Source of the DNA: Hyphomicrobiales bacterium
Lineage (GTDB): Bacteria > Pseudomonadota > Alphaproteobacteria > Rhizobiales > Rhizobiaceae
NCBI GenBank assembly: GCA_900469475.1
Contig: UBXG01000009.1
Span: 372,001 to 436,000, forward strand
Length of the DNA stretch: 64,000 bases
Direction of reading: 5' to 3'
A model generated the notes under the pieces. That model made no database searches. It was given only the letters and a program-made list of their open reading frames with translations, and was not told the DNA's origin. The translations under genes were made by a program, and so were the position numbers. Below, in pieces: positions 53,873-63,509 of the stretch. Within the stretch, counting starts at the first letter, position 1, and each line of letters starts with the position of its first letter.

Positions 53873-54487
53873 ATGGCAGGACGGCCGCGGGAATTTGATC
53901 GTGATGAGGCGCTGGCCAAAGCCCGCGACCTCTTCTGGGAGCGAGGCTATGAAGGCGTCTCGATGTCCGACCTCGTCGACGCCATGGGCATAGCGTCGGC
54001 GCGCATCTATGCCGCTTTCGAATCGAAAGAGGCGCTGTTCCAGGAAGCGGTCATGCTGTACGCCTCCGGCGAGGGCGGATTTGCCACTCGAGCACTGGCT
54101 GAAGAATCGACTATTCTCGATGCCTTCGAGCGACTTCTGCGGGATGCGGTCCTGCTCTATACGCGCCCCAATCACCCACACGGCTGCATGATCGTGATGG
54201 CGGCCACCAACTATACGATCAATAACCAGGCCGTTCGCACGCGGCTCGGCCGATACAGGCGGGACCGCGCTGCCTCCCTACACGAGCGTCTGAAAATGGC
54301 ATCGGAGGCCGGCGAGTTGAAACCTGATGCCGACCCGCGCGCGCTGGCGGAATTCTACGCCGCTTTTCTTCACGGTCTATCAGTGCAGGCGGCCGACGGA
54401 GTGCCAAGAGACATGCTTCTGTCTACATTGTCTCCCGCGCTATCGCCGTTGAAGAACGCGTTATTGGCCAAGGCTGACGATCTCTGA
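53873..54487 (+). CDS. TetR-family regulator of the DHA2 exporter
   Basis: A 204-residue repressor beginning MAGRPREFDRDEALAKARDLFWERGYEGVSMSDLVDAMGIASARIYAAFESKEALF, the classic AcrR/YxaF-type DNA-binding domain. The C-terminal part (HPHGCMIVMAATNYTINNQAVR then LAEFYAAFLHGLSVQAADG) matches the TetR_C_16/37 kind. The ATG at 53873 has GAGG upstream; the preceding frame holds the operator. It should repress itself and the divergent DHA2 exporter. Confidence 0.92.
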   Translation: MAGRPREFDRDEALAKARDLFWERGYEGVSMSDLVDAMGIASARIYAAFESKEALFQEAVMLYASGEGGFATRALAEESTILDAFERLLRDAVLLYTRPNHPHGCMIVMAATNYTINNQAVRTRLGRYRRDRAASLHERLKMASEAGELKPDADPRALAEFYAAFLHGLSVQAADGVPRDMLLSTLSPALSPLKNALLAKADDL

Positions 54488-54531
54488 ACCGATTGCCGCC
54501 GGCGTTGCACATTCTCGCGATGGTGAGAGCT

Positions 54532-55512
54532 TCAATCCACAGGGAGCGAATTCGTTTCAGCTCCGCTGCCCTTGCGGAACTGGCTCGGTGGCGCACCGAT
54601 AATGCGCTTGAAGGCACGGCTGAACGACGCTTCGGCGTCGTAGCCCAATCTCTGCGCGACTACGGACACGCGCATTCCATTGCGCAGCCATTGAAGAGCT
54701 TGATACATGCGCACCCTCGCCACGTAGCGCGCCGGCGTTTCACCCACGACCTTCAGGAATCGCTCCGCAAAGCCCGAGCGTGAGATGCCCATCAGGTTCG
54801 CAAGCGCCGCCAAGCTCCAGTCACGATCCGGCTCGAGGTGAATTGCAGCCAGCACCCGGCCGATTTCGGGGTTGCGCACCGCGGCAATCCAGCCGGTGGT
54901 ATCGCCGCAGCCATGTTCGACCCATGTGCGGATCAACGTCGCGGTCAGCACATCCGCGAGCCTTGCCAATATACCTCCCGCGCCGACACGATCCATCTGC
55001 ACTTCACGCGTCATGGCGTCGAGCAAATGCGGAATCGCCGGCTCGTTCTTGGCCAGATCGCTGGTGAGCATGGTGTCGGGCATCAACCGCAGCAGCGGAT
55101 GAAGGTTGTCGATATTGAAGCGCATCGCCGCGGTCAAAGCCACCGTTCCCCCACATGCATCCTGGCACTGGAGATCGAAGACATCCCGGCAGACTTCCTT
55201 GCGGTCAAATTGCTCGAAAGGCACCGGCGGAATGCCTGGCTCGCTTGCAATCATATGCGCATTGCCACGCGGCAGAAGCGCAGCGTCGCCGGGTCCCAAC
55301 GGAAGCCAATCGCCTGACGGAGCCTGAAGCCAGGCGGAGCCGGACGAAATGAAATGCAATCTCGCCGACGACTGCGGCGCAAAATAGGTCGCCCACGGCT
55401 CCGAGAGCCGACAGCGCCCATATTCAACGCCATCGAGCCGCAAGCCCCTCAGCATCTCGCTCAGGGCATCATGAGTCTCGCCAGCATTATCTTTGGACGA
55501 ATAGTCAAGCAT
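54532..55512 (-). CDS. AraC-family regulator with cupin sensor domain
   Basis: A 326-residue regulator. The N-terminal cupin-type (AraC_binding/Cupin_6) domain shows SARLHFISSGSAWLQAPSGDWLPLGPGDAALLPRGNAHMIA. The C-terminal helix-turn-helix pair is DWSLAALANLMGISRSGFAERFLKVVGETP and MRVSVVAQRLGYDAEASFSRAFKRIIGAPPSQFR. The ATG at 55512 has AGGAAA eight bases upstream; an ATG at 55590 would run into the divergent promoter. It lies 99 bases from the divergent MFS exporter and is its likely regulator. Confidence 0.9.
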   Translation of the reverse strand: MLDYSSKDNAGETHDALSEMLRGLRLDGVEYGRCRLSEPWATYFAPQSSARLHFISSGSAWLQAPSGDWLPLGPGDAALLPRGNAHMIASEPGIPPVPFEQFDRKEVCRDVFDLQCQDACGGTVALTAAMRFNIDNLHPLLRLMPDTMLTSDLAKNEPAIPHLLDAMTREVQMDRVGAGGILARLADVLTATLIRTWVEHGCGDTTGWIAAVRNPEIGRVLAAIHLEPDRDWSLAALANLMGISRSGFAERFLKVVGETPARYVARVRMYQALQWLRNGMRVSVVAQRLGYDAEASFSRAFKRIIGAPPSQFRKGSGAETNSLPVD

Positions 55513-55611
55513 CTCGGATTTCCTAGCATGGAAAGTACAGACTGTCACCACTACCTTTTGCTCGATGGCATCAACCGTACGCCAAGACATCTTAATATAG
55601 GACCGCCCGCC

Positions 55612-56835
55612 ATGGCAGACAGCGATTTCAGGCCAATTTCATCTCCTCACCACCAGCCGACGGCAGAGACATCCCACCGACCAAGATGGGATGCCGTTGT
55701 CGCCCTGGCTCTCGGCGTATTCGGTCTCGTTACGGCGGAATTTTTGCCTGCCAGTCTGCTCACCCCAATCTCTTCCGATCTTGGTCTCTCTGCCGGGGAG
55801 ACCGGCCAAACGGTGACTGTAACGGCTGTCGTCGCTGCATTTGCAGGCCCCGGTATCGTCATAGCCACGCGAAATTTCGATCGGCGCCGCGTGCTGTTCG
55901 GTCTGACTGCTCTTTTGATCCTTTCCTGCGCCCTGGCGGCAACCGCCAACAATTTGATTTCACTCCTCGTATCACGAGTTCTGCTGGGCGTCGGGCTCGG
56001 CGGTTTCTGGGCAATGGCCGGCGCGCTTGCAATGCGGCTGGTCCCGATTGAACATCTTCCCCGGGCGATGGCGATGATCTTTACCGGCGTCTCCCTCGCC
56101 ACCGTCACGGCAGCACCGCTCGGCTCCTATGTGGGGTCGACCCTTGGATGGAGAGCTTCCTTCGTCCTGGCCGGAGCCGTCGGCGTGCTTGCATTTATTG
56201 CCCAGGCTGTCACCGTGCCGTCGTTGCCACCAGCCGGTCACGCAGGTTTGTCAACGCTCGGCGCCGTTCTGACGCGCCCCAAGATCCGGGTGGGTCTGAT
56301 CACCACACTTCTCATCGTTGCAGGCCATTTTGCCGGCTTCACTTATATTCGCCCGTATCTGGAAGGTATCGCCCACCTCAAGGTCGAGATGGTGTCGCTG
56401 GTGCTCCTCGCCTACGGCGTCAGTGGTTTCTTCGGCAATATTGTCGGTGGCATGATCGCGGAGCGCAGTGCTGCTGTTGGCACCGTCTTCTCGTCGAGCC
56501 TGATCGCCGTTGCCGGCGCTATCTTCGTAACCGTAGGCGCGTCCGAGCTCGCGGCGATTGTCGGAGTTGCTATTTGGGGTTTCGCCTTCGGCGCATTTCC
56601 CGTCTCCATCCAGAGCTACATCACGCGTGCTGCTCCCGACGAAGCTGAAAGCGCAGGAGCATTGCTTCTGACCGCTTTCCAGGTCGCTATTTCGAGCGGA
56701 GCGGTCCTGGGCGGTGTATTGATCGATCTGCAGGGGCCGCTGGGCGTCATGTCGTTCCTTGGGGCCGCATGCCTTGCGGGAACCATCGTGATGGCGGCAC
56801 GCGGCGGCAAACAGACCGCGCTCGCTCAAAGCTGA
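55612..56835 (+). CDS. MFS exporter, DHA1 (AraJ/NepI-like) family
   Basis: A 407-residue transporter with twelve helices: VALALGVFGLVTAEFLPASLLTPISSDLGLSAGETGQTVTVTAVVAA is the typical DHA1 sugar/purine exporter start, then RNFDRRRVLFGLTALL (loop motif) and SRVLLGVGLGGFWAMAGALAMRL. Relatives include NepI (purine ribonucleosides) and AraJ. The ATG at 55612 sits just before the conserved region; the frame is open upstream across the AraC promoter but has no coding character. It is divergent from its probable AraC regulator. Confidence 0.9.
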   Translation: MADSDFRPISSPHHQPTAETSHRPRWDAVVALALGVFGLVTAEFLPASLLTPISSDLGLSAGETGQTVTVTAVVAAFAGPGIVIATRNFDRRRVLFGLTALLILSCALAATANNLISLLVSRVLLGVGLGGFWAMAGALAMRLVPIEHLPRAMAMIFTGVSLATVTAAPLGSYVGSTLGWRASFVLAGAVGVLAFIAQAVTVPSLPPAGHAGLSTLGAVLTRPKIRVGLITTLLIVAGHFAGFTYIRPYLEGIAHLKVEMVSLVLLAYGVSGFFGNIVGGMIAERSAAVGTVFSSSLIAVAGAIFVTVGASELAAIVGVAIWGFAFGAFPVSIQSYITRAAPDEAESAGALLLTAFQVAISSGAVLGGVLIDLQGPLGVMSFLGAACLAGTIVMAARGGKQTALAQS

Positions 56836-57069
56836 CGGGCGAGATCACAGCGTCTGCTCCGATTATCGAGGGTAGCTTTCGAGCTGCAGATACGGCAGCG
56901 ATCGGAAGCGCCCTCGGTATCCAAAGTAGGGAGCAATCGAAGCATTCGTTCGCGCTGCAGCGATCGAGATAGCTCCAGTCTGGACCAACGGCCTTTCGCC
57001 CGGCGTTATCGGCGCTCAGCCAGACAGACACCGGGCCATGCACCCGCTTTATGGTTCGGCAATACGCCG

Positions 57070-57960
57070 TCATTCCATATAGGCCGCAAGCTCCTCGGGC
57101 GCTCCCCGAGGAAAAGCTTCCTTAAGATAATCCAGAAATGCAGACACGCGGGCGCTGAGCAGCCGCCGCGTCGGGTATAGCGCCCAAAGGGCAGTCTGAA
57201 ATCCTTCCACCTCACCCCAACTCACCAGCCTGCCAGTGGCCAGATCCGGAATAGCGAGCGATAGGGGTAGACGCGCCGCGCCCACGCCGGCGCGGACGGC
57301 GTCGCGAACCATGACGAAAGAGGAGACGCTCAGAACCGGCCTTGCCACGAGGCGGAATTTTCCCGCTGAAGTCGTGACCTCCCACGATTCAGCCTGGTTC
57401 ATCGCTCCACGGCTGACGGCGGGAACGGCATTGCGGCCTGCTGGACGCGGCAGGTCGGGACTTGCCACGACAACAAGCCGATCATACAGGAAGACGCGGC
57501 CGACAAGACTTTCATCCGGCTCCGGATTCACGCGAATGACCACATCATAAGCTTCCTCGATCATGTCGACGGCCCGGTCTTCCGTCGTGATCTCGAGCTG
57601 AACTTCGGGATATTTCCGGACGAATCCTGCTGCAAGCTTTCCCAACGCCGTCTGCGAGAACAGCAAGGGCGCGCTGATCCTCAACCGGCCGCGGGGGCTA
57701 TGTCCGCCCGATGCGATCGCCTTCGCCGTTTCGTCGAGCTCGGTCAGCAGCGCGCCCGTTCGCTCGAAGAGTGCACGCCCCTCCTCCGTCAGCTTCAGCA
57801 TCCGTGCACCGCGCTCGAATAGGCGCAGGTCGAGACTTGCCTCCAGCTCGGCCACGCGCCGTGACAAGGTTGCCTTCGGACGACCGGTTGCACGAGCGGC
57901 CCTTCCGAACCCGCCGTGGCGGGCGACCAGATTGAAATCGGCGAGAGCGAGCAGATCCAT
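57070..57960 (-). CDS. LysR-family transcriptional regulator (divergent from NmrA gene)
   Basis: A 296-residue LysR regulator. The winged helix is in MDLLALADFNLVARHGGFGRAARATGRPKATLSRRVAELEASLDLRLFERGARML, and the effector domain starts at GRLRISAPLLFSQTALG. The ATG at 57960 matches the family N-terminus; an ATG 51 bases upstream is possible. It is divergent from an NmrA-like gene with a 107-base spacer holding an ATCAAT/ATTGAT repeat. It resembles regulators of quinone or aldehyde stress. Confidence 0.9.
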   Translation of the reverse strand: MDLLALADFNLVARHGGFGRAARATGRPKATLSRRVAELEASLDLRLFERGARMLKLTEEGRALFERTGALLTELDETAKAIASGGHSPRGRLRISAPLLFSQTALGKLAAGFVRKYPEVQLEITTEDRAVDMIEEAYDVVIRVNPEPDESLVGRVFLYDRLVVVASPDLPRPAGRNAVPAVSRGAMNQAESWEVTTSAGKFRLVARPVLSVSSFVMVRDAVRAGVGAARLPLSLAIPDLATGRLVSWGEVEGFQTALWALYPTRRLLSARVSAFLDYLKEAFPRGAPEELAAYME

Positions 57961-58006
57961 GTGTTTCACCAGTGAGACAGCGAGTCCAAAAGTGGCGTCT
58001 ATCGGG

Positions 58007-58030
58007 ATCAATGTGGATCATTAAATTGAT
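58007..58030. promoter_or_regulatory. Inverted repeat in the LysR/NmrA promoter
   Basis: ATCAAT (58007-58012) and ATTGAT (58025-58030) are inverted copies 12 bases apart, 38-61 bases upstream of the NmrA-like start. The symmetry and spacing suit a LysR-type site. Confidence 0.4.
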
Positions 58031-58067
58031 GACTGTCAACTGAACACCCCCAACCGGAGTAACCACA

Positions 58068-58937
58068 ATGACCATTCTCGTTACAGGCGCCACCGGCCGT
58101 GTCGGCCACCACGTCGTCGATCAACTCGTCAAGCGCGGCGCAAAGGTCCGCGTGCTGACCCGCGACCCCTCGAAGGCCAATGTCCCGGCCGGCGTCGAAG
58201 TTGCCCAAGGCGACCTGCTCGACATCGATGCCCTGCGCAGCGCCTTCCCTGGCGTCAACACGCTCTTCCTGCTGAATGCCGTTACCGGCGATGAATTCGC
58301 CCAGGCAATCATCACGCTCAACATCGCCCGCGAGGCAGGCGTCCAACGCGTCGTCTATCTCTCTGTGTTCGAAGCCGATCGCGCGGTGAATGTGCCGCAT
58401 TTCGCCGTCAAGTTCGGCGCCGAGCGCATGCTCGTGCAGATGGGCTTCAGTGCCACCATCCTGCGCGCGACCTACTTCATCGACAATGAGCTGATGATCA
58501 AGGACGTGATCCTCAATCACGGCGTCTATCCGATGCCGATCGGCAGCAAGGGTGTCGCCATGGTGGACGCCCGCGATATCGCCGAGGTCGCCGCCATCGA
58601 ACTGATCCGCCGCGACCAGGCTCCCGGCAAGCTGCCCATCGAGACGATCAATCTGGTCGGCCCCGACACGCTGACCGGCCCGGATATAGCCAAGATCTGG
58701 TCGGACCTGCTCGGCCGGCCGGTTGTCTACGGCGGCGACGATCCCAGCGGGTTCGAGCAGAACATGGCGAGCTTCATGCCGAAGTGGACCGCTTATGAGA
58801 TGCGGCTGATGGCGGAACGCTATGTCAGCGACGGCATGATTCCCGAGACCGGCGACATCGAACGGCTGACCAGCATCCTCGGCCGCCCGCTGCACAGCTA
58901 TCGTGACTTCGCAGCAGCGATTGCGAACGCAGCATAA
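58068..58937 (+). CDS. NmrA-like NAD(P)H-dependent protein (QorB-like)
   Basis: A 289-residue atypical short-chain dehydrogenase: MTILVTGATGRVGHHVVDQLVKRGAKVRVLTRDPSKA is the nucleotide-binding start, FLLNAVTGDEFAQAIITLNIAREAGVQRVVYLSVFEADRAVNVPHFAVKFGAE gives the substrate region, and the catalytic Tyr/Lys pair of classical enzymes is absent. QorB-type members reduce quinones or sense the NADP state. CCGGAG precedes the ATG. It is probably induced through the divergent LysR protein. Confidence 0.88.
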   Translation: MTILVTGATGRVGHHVVDQLVKRGAKVRVLTRDPSKANVPAGVEVAQGDLLDIDALRSAFPGVNTLFLLNAVTGDEFAQAIITLNIAREAGVQRVVYLSVFEADRAVNVPHFAVKFGAERMLVQMGFSATILRATYFIDNELMIKDVILNHGVYPMPIGSKGVAMVDARDIAEVAAIELIRRDQAPGKLPIETINLVGPDTLTGPDIAKIWSDLLGRPVVYGGDDPSGFEQNMASFMPKWTAYEMRLMAERYVSDGMIPETGDIERLTSILGRPLHSYRDFAAAIANAA

Positions 58938-59075
58938 CCCTGGCTGCTCACCTCAACTTCGCCTGAAGATCCCTCATGATTATTCAGCTGCTGCTGTGCT
59001 GGTGAATTTCTCGGCGAAATCGTGCTGAAAGCAACGGCCCGGTAAGCCGCAACGACCGCTTTCAAACGATTGTGT

Positions 59076-59127
59076 AAAAAATGCCGCCGCCGCGCCAAGA
59101 TCGAAGCTCTTGGCGTGGCAGCGGCAT
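59076..59127 (-). terminator. Strong Rho-independent terminator of the DUF4168 gene
   Basis: Read on the minus strand, a 20-base stem (59108-59127 with 59081-59100, one G-U pair and one mismatch) with a seven-base loop is followed by six Us. It starts 16 bases after the DUF4168 stop codon. Confidence 0.85.
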
Positions 59128-59142
59128 GAGATCGTGCGACGC

Positions 59143-59568
59143 CTATTGCTGTGCAGGCTCGGCTTTCTGGATCTTGTCCTGGACTTTCTTCACAAGCGCC
59201 GGGTCACTCTTTGCGGCCGTCAGAATTGCGTTGTATTCATTCACCGACATGCCCGGCGAGGTCTGGACGGCCTGCACCATCTGCTTGCTTGCCTCGGTCT
59301 GGAGCTGTTGCTTCGCGGTTGGATCCTGCGTTGCGCCGATCTTGGCCGAGTATTCCTGCCTGATCTTGTCCACTTGGAGATAGGCGACGGCAAAGGCCTC
59401 TATCTTCTGGTCGCTGACGGGTGCAGCCGCAGCATTGCTGTCGGGCTGCTGCGCTTGCGCAGGTGGCTGCCCTTGTGTTGCTTGCTGCGCAAAGGCCTGA
59501 TTGCCGAGAACCATCAAGCTCAAGACTGCGGCGGTCAGCGATGCAGCGGGGATATGACGAACAATCAT
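59143..59568 (-). CDS. Secreted DUF4168-domain protein
   Basis: A 141-residue exported protein. The signal peptide (about residues 1-27, ending NQAFAQQ) is followed by a Gln/Ala/Pro-rich linker (QATQGQPPAQAQQPDSNAAAA) and the DUF4168 helical domain, VSDQKIEAFAVAYLQVDKIRQEY...TSPGMSVNEYNAILTAAKSDP. The function of the domain is unknown; it is small, periplasmic or released, and common in alphaproteobacteria and cyanobacteria. It is monocistronic with its own strong terminator. Confidence 0.88.
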   Translation of the reverse strand: MIVRHIPAASLTAAVLSLMVLGNQAFAQQATQGQPPAQAQQPDSNAAAAPVSDQKIEAFAVAYLQVDKIRQEYSAKIGATQDPTAKQQLQTEASKQMVQAVQTSPGMSVNEYNAILTAAKSDPALVKKVQDKIQKAEPAQQ

Positions 59569-60025
59569 CTCAATTCCTCTTCAATCGTGCGGGGGAACAC
59601 CTCTTTGACGGCGTAGAGCTAGGGGTGACATATCGTTTCGATATCACCGCCGGTTAGGTTTCAGGAACGATCCGGCGGCAATGCGGCCCTCAAACGGTTT
59701 CTATGGGGTCATAGCACGGCGACGTGTTGGCGATAGAACGACAGCTTTATGGCAGCAGTTCCGCTTCGGCGCGGGTTTCTTGCCAAGGTGACAAGCATCG
59801 TTACGGGATGTGAAAGCCTGTGAAGTTCACGATGGTGACTGAGCCTTGGCCGTAGTTATTCTGTGACCATCTCGCCGGCGAGGGCGACGGAATAACAATC
59901 GAACGGCCCGGAGCGTACTGTTCGCCCGGGGGATGCAGCTCACCGAAATTCTGAACCGCTCTCTCTTTTCCCGCAATTGCCGACGGAAAAACGCTGCGCA
60001 CTTTTCCTGGAATTGCGCTATCGGT
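59569..60025. other. 457-base intergenic stretch, nothing firm
   Basis: Between the DUF4168 promoter and the end of kdgD. A 66-residue minus-strand frame at 59801-60001 ends in NYGQGSVTIVNFTGFHIP and could be a fragment of a decayed secreted protein, but it has no visible partner or start context. No RNA gene or repeat was recognised. Confidence 0.4.
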
Positions 60026-60943
<918 letters not shown>

Positions 60944-60971
60944 CTATCGTCGATTGGTATGACAACGGTTC

Positions 60972-61946
60972 TCAGGCGCCTTCGAGCGACTGAACGAGGG
61001 CGGCGATGTAGCCGTAGCAGAAGGCGAAAGCGACGCCGGTCGGGTCCCGGCCACTGATGGTCGGCACATGATCGGGCATCAGCATGTATCGATAGCCGAC
61101 TTCCTTGTAGACCTTTGCGGAACGAACCATGTCCATGTCACCCTCATCCGGAAAGGTCTCCATGAAGGAGAGCTTGCCGCCGCGAATGTTGCGGAAATGG
61201 ACGTTGAAAAGCTTGCCGCGCGTGCCGAACCAGCGAATGATGTCGTCGATCTCCTCCCTCGGATTGTCGAGCATCTCGCCGACCGATCCCTGGCAGAAGT
61301 TCAGCCCGTGATAGGGGCTTTCGCGCATGAGCACGAATTTCTTCAAACCTTCGACAGAGCCAAGGACGCGGGTAACGCCGAGATAGCCCGGCGGCGTATA
61401 GGGATCGTGCGGGTGGCAGGCGAGACGGACGCGATTGCTCTCCGCCACAGGGACGACGCGCTCCAGGAAATAGTCGATGCGCTCCCAGTTTTCGTCTTCC
61501 GACAGGATACCGGCAAGGCCCGGGGCAGCCTGGTGGTCCGCCTTATTCCAGCGGAAGCTCGCATTCATCGAACCACCACGGCCAGGTTCTTCCGGTGTGC
61601 GTGGAATGCCGATAAGATTGAGATTATATTTCGCCGCGGGAATGCCGGCCGCCGCCACATCTTCGATGAGCTTGCAGATCGCATCGATCTGTCGATCACG
61701 ATTCCGTCCGGCAAGCAGAATATCGGGATAGGTCGCCTTCTCAATCGGCTGAGACGGCAAGGGAAGCTGGATCATGTCCAGAATCAGCCCGAAACTCTCG
61801 ACCTTGTCGCGCAGGCGCTCAAGATCGGAAAGGGTCCAGCTTTCCGGCTTTCCCGGCGGGTCCGCGCAAATATGTTTCACCCCCAATTGAGCGAAAACGC
61901 GATAGTCGTCATCATCCCGCGCCTCGACCTGCGTTCCTACATACAC
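60972..61946 (-). CDS. uxuA: Mannonate dehydratase-like protein
   Basis: A 324-residue TIM-barrel enzyme of the UxuA family, which dehydrates D-mannonate to 2-keto-3-deoxygluconate in hexuronate catabolism. Family segments are VGTQVEARDDDDYRVFAQLGVKHICADPPG, RLACHPHDPYTPPGYLGVTRVLGS (metal site), GLNFCQGSVGEMLDNPREEI and LFNVHFRNIRGG. It is shorter than E. coli UxuA (394 residues) but matches the compact rhizobial members. The start is a GTG with GGAAG upstream. Together with kdgD it handles acidic sugars, perhaps plant-cell-wall uronates. Operators with TCATAT/ATATGA lie upstream. Confidence 0.85.
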   Translation of the reverse strand: MYVGTQVEARDDDDYRVFAQLGVKHICADPPGKPESWTLSDLERLRDKVESFGLILDMIQLPLPSQPIEKATYPDILLAGRNRDRQIDAICKLIEDVAAAGIPAAKYNLNLIGIPRTPEEPGRGGSMNASFRWNKADHQAAPGLAGILSEDENWERIDYFLERVVPVAESNRVRLACHPHDPYTPPGYLGVTRVLGSVEGLKKFVLMRESPYHGLNFCQGSVGEMLDNPREEIDDIIRWFGTRGKLFNVHFRNIRGGKLSFMETFPDEGDMDMVRSAKVYKEVGYRYMLMPDHVPTISGRDPTGVAFAFCYGYIAALVQSLEGA

Positions 61947-61978
61947 GGAGCATCGCTTCCATATGAGATTGACCTACA

Positions 61979-61996
61979 TCATATGACATAATATGA
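61979..61996. promoter_or_regulatory. TCATAT-N6-ATATGA palindrome upstream of uxuA
   Basis: TCATATGACATAATATGA, six-base arms around six bases, 33 bases upstream of the uxuA GTG. GntR/FadR-type regulators of uronate genes use sites of this size. No such regulator is in the window. Confidence 0.5.
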
Positions 61997-62221
61997 ATTC
62001 TGTGACGTGTCGAGTATTATTACTCAGTTCGGCCAGGAGGTGTGGCAGAGGCGCTGGCTTCCGCCTTGTATGCATTGTTTAGCGCATAAAAGGTCGCCTG
62101 AATGGCGAATATGCTCTATTGGTAGCCTGCAGCGCGCACAGCGACTTTTGTCGTGGGTCTGGTCTCCTTGTTCGTACCAAAGCCGTCCCAAGGACTTTCA
62201 AATGTCGCGGATTTTCCTAAG

Positions 62222-62232
62222 TCATAATATGA
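62222..62232. promoter_or_regulatory. TCATAATATGA palindrome, second copy of the uxuA-type motif
   Basis: TCATA-A-TATGA shares its TCATA/TATGA ends with the site at 61979-61996, 243 bases away. It may be a distal operator, allowing looping, or belong to another promoter. Confidence 0.3.
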
Positions 62233-62390
62233 CGTCAGCGCGCACTTCATGTGCGCTATGAAAATCAGGGAGGTTGAACTTGGTCTTACGCCCCAATGCT
62301 CCTCGACATATGGCCTAGTTACCTAGTTTCCCCATGACCCAAGGGGCTCATGGGTTTGCATTCATCATACGATCCTGTAATCGAAAATAG

Positions 62391-62876
62391 ATGATGAACA
62401 AATTTCCTGGTCTTCTTTTGATCGGCCTCACCCTTTGCGCCTGCGACCAACGCGGCACGGAGGCTGTGGATTGCCCGAACCAAAATCCCAACCTGGTCGC
62501 GCAAGGCCCCAACGGACCCTACGAATTCCGGGAGGATTGCGAGCCGGGTGCGTTGACCTGCATAGACCCTAACAAAAAAAGCCCAAACGGGGAATGCCAC
62601 CGTGATATGCCGGATCAGGAAGCAATAGAGGACTATCCGCCCTGCGACGATAGCCGTCCTTTGATACCCTCTTCTCAGGCGCTCGCGCCCAGCATGCGGA
62701 GGAAATCCACATCGTCGCCGATAAGGGCATCGACCAGCCGATCCCGAATGCAGCTGCGGATCATGGGAAGCAGGTCGCGGCCACCCTGCCAGAACGGGGC
62801 AAGCTTTTCCGGCAGCGGCAGGCTCAGACGCACGGCAATGCCGAACTCCTGCAGCGCTTCAGCGTCAGTGCGATGA
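62391..62876 (+). CDS. Possible small lipoprotein, C-terminal part doubtful
   Basis: A 161-residue frame. The first 24 residues look like a lipoprotein signal (MMNKFPGLLLIGLTLCACDQ, with LCAC as a possible lipobox). A Cys-rich segment follows, with CPNQNPN, CEPGALTC, CHRDMP and PPCDDS. From about residue 95 on it runs opposite the GDPD gene and is rich in Arg/Ser, as expected for an antisense shadow. The real protein may be a truncated or frameshifted remnant of a longer gene. No neighbour helps with function. Confidence 0.4.
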   Translation: MMNKFPGLLLIGLTLCACDQRGTEAVDCPNQNPNLVAQGPNGPYEFREDCEPGALTCIDPNKKSPNGECHRDMPDQEAIEDYPPCDDSRPLIPSSQALAPSMRRKSTSSPIRASTSRSRMQLRIMGSRSRPPCQNGASFSGSGRLRRTAMPNSCSASASVR

Positions 62877-63472
62877 AAACGGTTCAGTTCAAGCGAAACG
62901 CCGTCAATGCCGCCGGCGCGCATCGAGGCGACGATGTCTACTGGGCGATGGTGGAGGATCGCTTCCGTCTGCAGGCGCGGCTCGAGTTCCTTCACGCGCA
63001 ACAAATCGATATGATCAAAGGAGGATATGGCGACATGGTCGAACGCGTCGAGCTCCCGCAGCGTGCCGATCATGAGATCGATGAGGCGCTCAGCGCGCTC
63101 GGGCTCCTTCATCTCGATTGCGAGACGGGTATCCGTTTGCTTGGCCCACAGAAGCGTATCAGCAAGCGTCGGCACGCGGGTTCCGGCGAACCGGGGATCG
63201 AATTTCGCGCCGGCATCAAGGGAAAGAATGTGCTGGAGATCGTGATCGGCAACAAAGCCGAAGCCGTTGGTCGTGCGATCAAGGGTTCTGTCGTGCATCA
63301 CGACGATCTGATCGTCGCGCGTCAGCATAAGATCGATTTCGCACTCGTTGGCGCCTGCGTTCACACCCGCCTGGAAGGCGAGAATAGTGTTTTCCGGGAA
63401 GCGTCGGCTGAAGCCGCGATGAGCGGCAATACGGAGCGAACCATGACGAGCAGCGTGAAGGGGCACAGGCAA
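62675..63472 (-). CDS. Glycerophosphodiester phosphodiesterase
   Basis: A 265-residue GDPD (UgpQ-like) TIM-barrel enzyme that hydrolyses glycerophosphodiesters to glycerol-3-phosphate and an alcohol. Motifs: AAHRGFSRRFPENT (catalytic His), NECEIDLMLTRDD (metal-binding Glu/Asp), VVMHDRTLDRTTNG (second catalytic His) and LAIEMKEPERAERLI. No signal peptide, so it is cytoplasmic. The start is uncertain: AAGGAG precedes a TTG at 63472, preferred here over a TTG at 63508. It follows the DppC-type permease in an operon, suggesting that the transporter brings in its substrate or related diesters. Confidence 0.88.
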   Translation of the reverse strand: MPVPLHAARHGSLRIAAHRGFSRRFPENTILAFQAGVNAGANECEIDLMLTRDDQIVVMHDRTLDRTTNGFGFVADHDLQHILSLDAGAKFDPRFAGTRVPTLADTLLWAKQTDTRLAIEMKEPERAERLIDLMIGTLRELDAFDHVAISSFDHIDLLRVKELEPRLQTEAILHHRPVDIVASMRAGGIDGVSLELNRFHRTDAEALQEFGIAVRLSLPLPEKLAPFWQGGRDLLPMIRSCIRDRLVDALIGDDVDFLRMLGASA

Positions 63473-63509
63473 TGCGAGTCTCCTTGAAGTCGGTTCTTTA
63501 CGGGGCAAC

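Larger units (their letters stand above)
61947..62390. other. 444-base promoter/intergenic region upstream of uxuA
   Basis: No convincing gene. It is relatively AT-rich and carries at least two palindromes (61979-61996 and 62222-62232), so it is mainly regulatory sequence for uxuA-kdgD and perhaps for the small lipoprotein frame starting at 62391. Confidence 0.45.

Noticed and set aside
59801..60001. A 66-residue minus-strand frame ending in NYGQGSVTIVNFTGFHIP.
   Set aside because: The C-terminal half looks somewhat protein-like, but there is no homology I can name and no clear start, so it is mentioned only as a possible fragment.
62007..62261. An 84-codon plus-strand frame in the uxuA upstream region.
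   Set aside because: No start context, no hydrophobic or domain pattern, and it overlaps regulatory palindromes.
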